Part shown: positions 16,188 through 19,127 of the stretch, in pieces
How positions within the stretch are numbered: position 1 is the stretch's first letter
Layout of the letters: the number at the start of each line of letters is the position of its first letter
From: JBBSIN01 sp038232055
GTDB lineage: Bacteria > Actinomycetota > Actinomycetes > JADGOV01
Direction of reading: 5' to 3'
DNA length: 19,127 nt
Assembly: GCA_038232055.1 (NCBI GenBank)
Contig: JBBSIN010000048.1
Location: forward strand, 1-19,127
Position numbers and translations under genes: made by a program
The notes under the pieces: model-generated
The model's database searches: none
Seen by the model: only the letters and a program-made list of their open reading frames with translations
Told to the model about the DNA's origin: nothing

Positions 16188-16283
16188 GAGACCTCCTCGT
16201 CGGCGCGATGGGTGCAGCCCGGGCCCGACGCCGGTCATGACGACTCGCCGCTGTCCGCTCGCGGTCACACCTACGATGCCCCC
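16188..16283. promoter_or_regulatory. Divergent promoter region between the long minus-strand run and the DUF1015 gene
   Basis: This 96-bp gap separates two head-to-head genes and must hold the promoter for the minus-strand run as well as for the + strand gene. The + side has a clear -10 at 16272-16277. On the minus side I could not pick a convincing -10/-35 pair. Confidence 0.55.
16272..16277 (+). promoter_or_regulatory. -10 element for a leaderless DUF1015 transcript
   Basis: TACGAT fits the actinobacterial TANNNT -10 and is followed by exactly 6 bases (GCCCCC) and then ATG at 16284. Transcription would begin at or next to the A of the start codon. No Shine-Dalgarno sequence precedes the ATG, which agrees with a leaderless message. 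No clear -35 is visible. Confidence 0.6.
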
Positions 16284-17573
16284 ATGGCCGCTGGTCCCAA
16301 CTCTGACACGGCGGGTCCCCCTGGGCTGATCCTGGAGCCCTTTCCGGCGCTGCGGTACGACACCGCCCGCTTCGCGGATCTCGCCGCGCTCACCTCGCCG
16401 CCGTACGACGTCATCGACGCCGAGGGCGTGCGCGCACTCGAAGACCGCGACCCCTACAACGTGGTCCGCCTCATCCTGCCGCGCGATGGCGACTCCCACC
16501 CGGCCAGCCGCTACCCCCGCGCGGCCGCGACGTTGCGGGCGTGGCGGGGAGAGGGCGTGCTAAGGCCCGACCCGGTGCCGGCGGTGTACGTCTACGAGGA
16601 AGCCACCGCGACCCACGTTCAGCGCGGCCTGGTCGGTGCGGTGCGGCTGGCCGACCCGCGCGAGGGAATCATCCTGCCGCACGAGAACACCATGGCCGGT
16701 CCGGTCGCCGACCGCCTAGCGCTCACCGAGGCCACCGAGGCCAACCTCGAACCCATCTTCCTCGTCTACGACGGCGGCGGGGCGGCGAGTGCCGCCGTAG
16801 CCGAGGCGGACCGGGTGCGCCCGCTCCTCGTTACGACGACCGACGACGGAGTGCGGCACCGCGTCTGGAGCTTGTCGGACCGCGACCTGCTTCGCGGCAT
16901 CGCCTCCGACCTGCTGCCCCGGCGCGCGGTCATTGCCGACGGGCATCACCGCTACGCGACCTACCTGCGCGACCAGGCCGACCGGCGCGCCGCGGGCGAC
17001 GGTGCCGGCCCCTGGGACTACGGGCTCGCCTTCCTCGTCGACATGTCGGCGTTCGGGCCGGAGGTCCACGCCATCCACCGGGTCGTCCCGACGCTGCCCC
17101 TGGCCACGGCGCTGCATCGCTGCGCCTCGGTATGCACGGTCACCCGCGTCCCGCCGGCGGAGGCGCTGGACGCGCTCCGCAAGGCCGGCCCCGACGGGCC
17201 GGCCTTTTTGGTCACCGACGGCCATGAGTGGCATCTGCTGACCCAGCCCGATGCCGGCGTCCTGGCAGCGGCCCTGCCGGCGAACCGGTCGAGCGCCTGG
17301 CGCGGCCTCGACGTCACCGTGGCCCATGCGCTGCTCATCGAACGGCTCTGGCACCTCGCTGACACGGAGGAGGTCGTCGCGTTTGCGCACAGCATCGAGG
17401 AGGCCGTCGCGGCAGCGACAGCCAGCGGCGGCACCGCCCTCCTGCTCAACCCCACGCCGGTGGGGGCCGTCGCGGCCGTGGCTGCCGCTGGTGACCGGAT
17501 GCCACGCAAGTCGACCCTGTTCACCCCGAAGCCGCGCACCGGTCTTCTGCTCAGGACACTTGCCGACGGGTAG
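16284..17573 (+). CDS. DUF1015 family protein
   Basis: A 429-aa soluble protein with the DUF1015 landmarks: SPPYDVI at 38-44, DPYNVVRL at 56-63, LPHENTM at 131-137, and ADGHHRYATYLRDQ at 218-231, which is probably the active or binding site given its charged, invariant character in the family. Length is normal for the family. The family is widespread in bacteria and its function is not firmly established. The ATG at 16284 is chosen because the frame upstream reads back through the divergent TPR gene, and because of the -10 element exactly spaced for leaderless expression. It is the only complete + strand gene in the window, and its last 23 bases overlap the convergent ssb-like gene. Confidence 0.9.
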   Translation: MAAGPNSDTAGPPGLILEPFPALRYDTARFADLAALTSPPYDVIDAEGVRALEDRDPYNVVRLILPRDGDSHPASRYPRAAATLRAWRGEGVLRPDPVPAVYVYEEATATHVQRGLVGAVRLADPREGIILPHENTMAGPVADRLALTEATEANLEPIFLVYDGGGAASAAVAEADRVRPLLVTTTDDGVRHRVWSLSDRDLLRGIASDLLPRRAVIADGHHRYATYLRDQADRRAAGDGAGPWDYGLAFLVDMSAFGPEVHAIHRVVPTLPLATALHRCASVCTVTRVPPAEALDALRKAGPDGPAFLVTDGHEWHLLTQPDAGVLAAALPANRSSAWRGLDVTVAHALLIERLWHLADTEEVVAFAHSIEEAVAAATASGGTALLLNPTPVGAVAAVAAAGDRMPRKSTLFTPKPRTGLLLRTLADG

Positions 17574-17949
17574 CCGCCGACGCACGGTCGCCGACACGCC
17601 GGATCCGGCGGGCGCGACTCACCTCCACCTCCACCCGCGACGCCGCGCCGGACGGTGTCCGCCAGAAACGCCGACGCAGCGCCCCGGCCACCTCGATCAC
17701 GTCGCCGTCGGTCCACCGAGCGGCGGCGCGGCGAACGTGCCCACGGAAGGCGGCGCAATCGAAGGTGTCGACAGAGGGACGACCGGTCGCGCCGGTGTCG
17801 GCCGGACGGGCGACGACGAGACGCCAACTGAGCAGCGCGTCACCGCTCGGCAGCGTCCGCTCCTGTGGCAGCCCGGAGAGCCGGCCGACGAGCGTGACCT
17901 CGTTGCGGTCCCCGGGCGCTACGTCCCGGCCGCCAGCTGGTGTGACCAT
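17551..17949 (-). CDS. Single-stranded DNA-binding protein family (short SSB paralogue)
   Basis: A 132-aa OB-fold protein: NEVTLVGRLSG at 16-26, ALLSWRLVVARP (38-49), VDTFDCAAFRGHVRRAAARW (60-79, equal to the D.F.C..W…AE segment of SSB) and GDVIEVAGALRRRFWRTPSG (about 81-100). It lacks the acidic Gly-rich tail through which housekeeping SSB recruits partners, and ends in a basic RRIRRVGDRASAATRRQVS instead. It is therefore probably an accessory paralogue rather than the replicative SSB. The ATG at 17947-17949 has no good ribosome site on its own strand, so start choice is uncertain. Its 3' end overlaps the DUF1015 gene tail to tail. Upstream lie a DnaA-box-like nonamer and a direct repeat. 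Confidence 0.82.
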   Translation of the reverse strand: MVTPAGGRDVAPGDRNEVTLVGRLSGLPQERTLPSGDALLSWRLVVARPADTGATGRPSVDTFDCAAFRGHVRRAAARWTDGDVIEVAGALRRRFWRTPSGAASRVEVEVSRARRIRRVGDRASAATRRQVS

Positions 17950-18001
17950 GGCAAGGAGGATGACCGACCAAGATGGGGCGGGTCAGCATCCCGGCGTCGG
18001 C

Positions 18002-18010
18002 TGTGGACAA
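18002..18010 (-). promoter_or_regulatory. DnaA-box-like nonamer upstream of the ssb-like gene
   Basis: On the minus strand the sequence is TTGTCCACA, identical to the high-GC actinobacterial DnaA box consensus. It lies 52 bases upstream of the ATG of the ssb-like gene. Weaker TGTGGA/TCTGGA motifs follow at 18035-18040 and 18060-18065 on the + strand. A single perfect copy can occur by chance. Confidence 0.4.
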
Positions 18011-18019
18011 CCGAACCGA

Positions 18020-18065
18020 GCGGCACGAGGCCCGTGTGGAGGGCGCGGCACGCGGCCCGTCTGGA
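18020..18065. repeat. 21-bp direct repeat, two copies, 25-bp period
   Basis: The copies at 18020-18040 and 18045-18065 are identical at 19 of 21 positions. Both start GCGGCACG, continue GGCCCGT, and end in TGTGGA or TCTGGA. They lie in the 157-bp gap between the second TPR gene and the ssb-like gene. Confidence 0.8.
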
Positions 18066-18106
18066 CGGTGCACCCCCGCGCGCCCGGACCCATTCCGCGA
18101 CGCCTG

Positions 18107-18931
18107 CTATTCGCCCTCGACCTGCTGTGCCCGGTCCTCGGCGTCAGTCTCGTCGTGCTCGTCGACGGTTGCCGCGGCGCGGAACCAGTGCGCCGCCTCG
18201 CCGGCACGTCCGGCGGCGAGCAGGGTGTCGGCATAGGCGTACCAGAGGCGAACGGTCCATGGCCGTACGTCGGTCGCGTCGAGCTCCGGCCCACGCAGCT
18301 CGACGAGGGCCGCCTCATGCTCACCGCGGTCGCTTCGGGCCCCCGCTGTCACGATTCGTAGTTCGACCCGCTCCGCGGAGCCGAGGCGTCCGACGTCGCC
18401 TCCGCGCGCCAGCGCCAGCGCGCGTTCCGGGCGGCCGAGCCCGCGCTCGCAGTCCGCCATGACCGGCAGGTGCTGGATGTCGCCGGTCATCCGCGTATAG
18501 GCCCGCAGCTCACTGAGCGCCTCCGCGAAGCGACCTGTTCGGTATGCGGTAATCCCGACCGCCTCTCGGACGACGGGCAGTCGGCCGGCCAACCTCCGGG
18601 CGGCGACAGCGTGCGCGTACGCCGCCGGGGGGTCCTCGGCCATCGCGCGACCGGCAGCAGCGAGGTGCCCGGCCACCGCGTCCGAACGGTGCGGCGGCAG
18701 TTCCCGCAGGTCTCGGCGCAGCTCCGCCGGTAGGTCCCGGGCCGAAACGTCGGGCGGCAGCGGCGGCGAAGCGTCAGCTGCGCCAGCGCAAGGTGCATTA
18801 GCGTCAGGCACATCAGCGCGAGGTCCGCGAGGTCCGTCGGCTGCCTGCTGGCCGCGGCCGCGAACGCCCGGCCGGTCGGTACGGCGGCCCGAAGCACGGA
18901 AGGGTCGCGCCCGGTCAGTACCGCCCGCCAT
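18107..18931 (-). CDS. Tetratricopeptide-type helical repeat protein, 274 aa
   Basis: A soluble protein whose first 60 or so residues are a low-complexity Arg/Gly/Pro/Ala stretch. A conserved helical region begins at LPAELRRDLRELPPHRSDAV and continues to the acidic end. The repeats include AYRTGRFAEALSELR, MADCERGLGRPERALALA, and WYAYADTLLAAGRAGEAAHWF, all TPR-like. Proteins of this layout occur near the tlyA-recN region in other actinobacteria. No catalytic motif is seen. The start is ATG 18929-18931 with GGGAGGGAG 5 bases upstream. The frame is open to 19102, but that part overlaps a + strand cinA-like segment and lacks the ribosome site. Function is unknown, probably scaffolding. Confidence 0.82.
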   Translation of the reverse strand: MAGGTDRARPFRASGRRTDRPGVRGRGQQAADGPRGPRADVPDANAPCAGAADASPPLPPDVSARDLPAELRRDLRELPPHRSDAVAGHLAAAGRAMAEDPPAAYAHAVAARRLAGRLPVVREAVGITAYRTGRFAEALSELRAYTRMTGDIQHLPVMADCERGLGRPERALALARGGDVGRLGSAERVELRIVTAGARSDRGEHEAALVELRGPELDATDVRPWTVRLWYAYADTLLAAGRAGEAAHWFRAAATVDEHDETDAEDRAQQVEGE

Positions 18932-18965
18932 GAAATCTCCCTCCCAACCGTCGCAGACGCGAATC

Positions 18966-19004
18966 GGGGGCGCCCGAAAGCCCCCCCCGAACACAAGGCT
19001 TGTG
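18966..19004 (-). promoter_or_regulatory. Two inverted repeats in the leader of the 274-aa TPR gene
   Basis: GGGGGC at 18966-18971 can pair with GCCCCC at 18980-18985 across an 8-base loop, next to a run of eight C (18981-18988). Beside it, CACAAG-G-CTTGTG at 18992-19004 is a perfect odd palindrome. They lie about 35-75 bases upstream of the TPR start, where an operator or leader structure would be. No partner regulator is known. Confidence 0.4.
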
Positions 19005-19127
19005 CGGCGGCGGCCCGAGATCGACGCGTCCAGGTTTGAGGTGGGCAACCGCAAGCAGGCGACGTTGCCGCGTGGCGCCCACATGCTCGACCCGTCCGGC
19101 ACGGCGCCTGGGTTCGTGATGGCGGCG
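19005..19127 (+). pseudogene. CinA-like (MoaB-like domain) coding segment, 5'-truncated, runs off the right edge
   Basis: One + strand frame reads RRRPEIDASRFEVGNRKQAT followed by LPRGAHMLDPSGTAPGFVMA. NRKQA..P.GA..LDP.GTAPG is the hallmark of CinA, the competence/damage-inducible protein that in many bacteria is linked to NMN deamidase. The segment matches roughly residues 110-160 of actinobacterial CinA. The first 110 or so residues (GTELL.G, TGGLGPT.DD) should lie to the left, but that DNA is occupied by the leader and body of the minus-strand TPR gene, and I find no trace of them in any frame. The open frame starts at ATG 18930 without a ribosome site. It looks like a remnant created by a rearrangement whose junction is near 18990-19005. 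What follows beyond the edge is unknown. Confidence 0.6.

Noticed and set aside
15819..16283. 155-codon upstream extension of the DUF1015 gene
   Set aside because: It is antisense to the TPR gene, and the exactly spaced -10 element points to the ATG at 16284.

Overview
The window is very GC-rich and densely coding, with many GTG and TTG starts. The gene order NUDIX – pyrG – … – steB – steA – recN – nadK – tlyA – small ORF – HAD phosphatase – TPR protein matches the Mycobacterium tuberculosis stretch Rv1700 back to about Rv1691 (recalled from knowledge of that genome, not searched). This points to an actinomycete. It does not look like a Mycobacterium, because several genes are added between steB and pyrG and the TPR flank differs. 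I cannot place it more precisely.

Layout. Positions 1-339 hold no gene I can establish, apart from a possible 20-codon tail of a + strand ORF entering from the left. Positions 340-16187 are one unbroken minus-strand run of 15 genes. In transcription order they are: TPR protein, HAD phosphatase, phasin/histone-like protein, 57-aa protein, tlyA, nadK, recN, steA, steB, a MraY/WecA-like membrane protein, a MurJ-like flippase, a GT4 glycosyltransferase, a large phosphatase-like polytopic protein, pyrG and an ADP-ribose-type NUDIX hydrolase. Six junctions are four-base stop/start overlaps (ATGA, GTGA or TTGA), and others are 1-62 bp apart, so the run is probably transcribed as one or a few long operons. 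A 96-bp divergent gap leads to a + strand DUF1015 gene (16284-17573), which overlaps the 3' end of a convergent ssb-like gene (17551-17949). A second TPR protein (18107-18931, minus) follows. The right edge carries a 5'-truncated cinA-like coding segment on the + strand.

How the genes may work together. The run mixes housekeeping functions (CTP and NADP supply, DNA repair, rRNA methylation, nucleotide-sugar or ADP-ribose clearance) with an envelope group. SteA and SteB are division-site membrane proteins in corynebacteria. Directly downstream of them lies a four-gene set with the parts of a lipid-linked glycan pathway: an initiating phosphosugar-transferase-like protein, a glycosyltransferase, a MurJ/MviN-type flippase, and a 698-aa protein with a phosphatase-like outer domain and about ten membrane helices. 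This set is the best candidate here for a poorly described system. The proposed role in making or remodelling a septal glycan is inference.

Smaller points of interest are a 15-bp tandem repeat inside the signal-sequence codons of the polytopic protein, a perfect DnaA-box-like nonamer and a 21-bp direct repeat ahead of the ssb-like gene, a likely leaderless start for the DUF1015 gene, and the cinA remnant.
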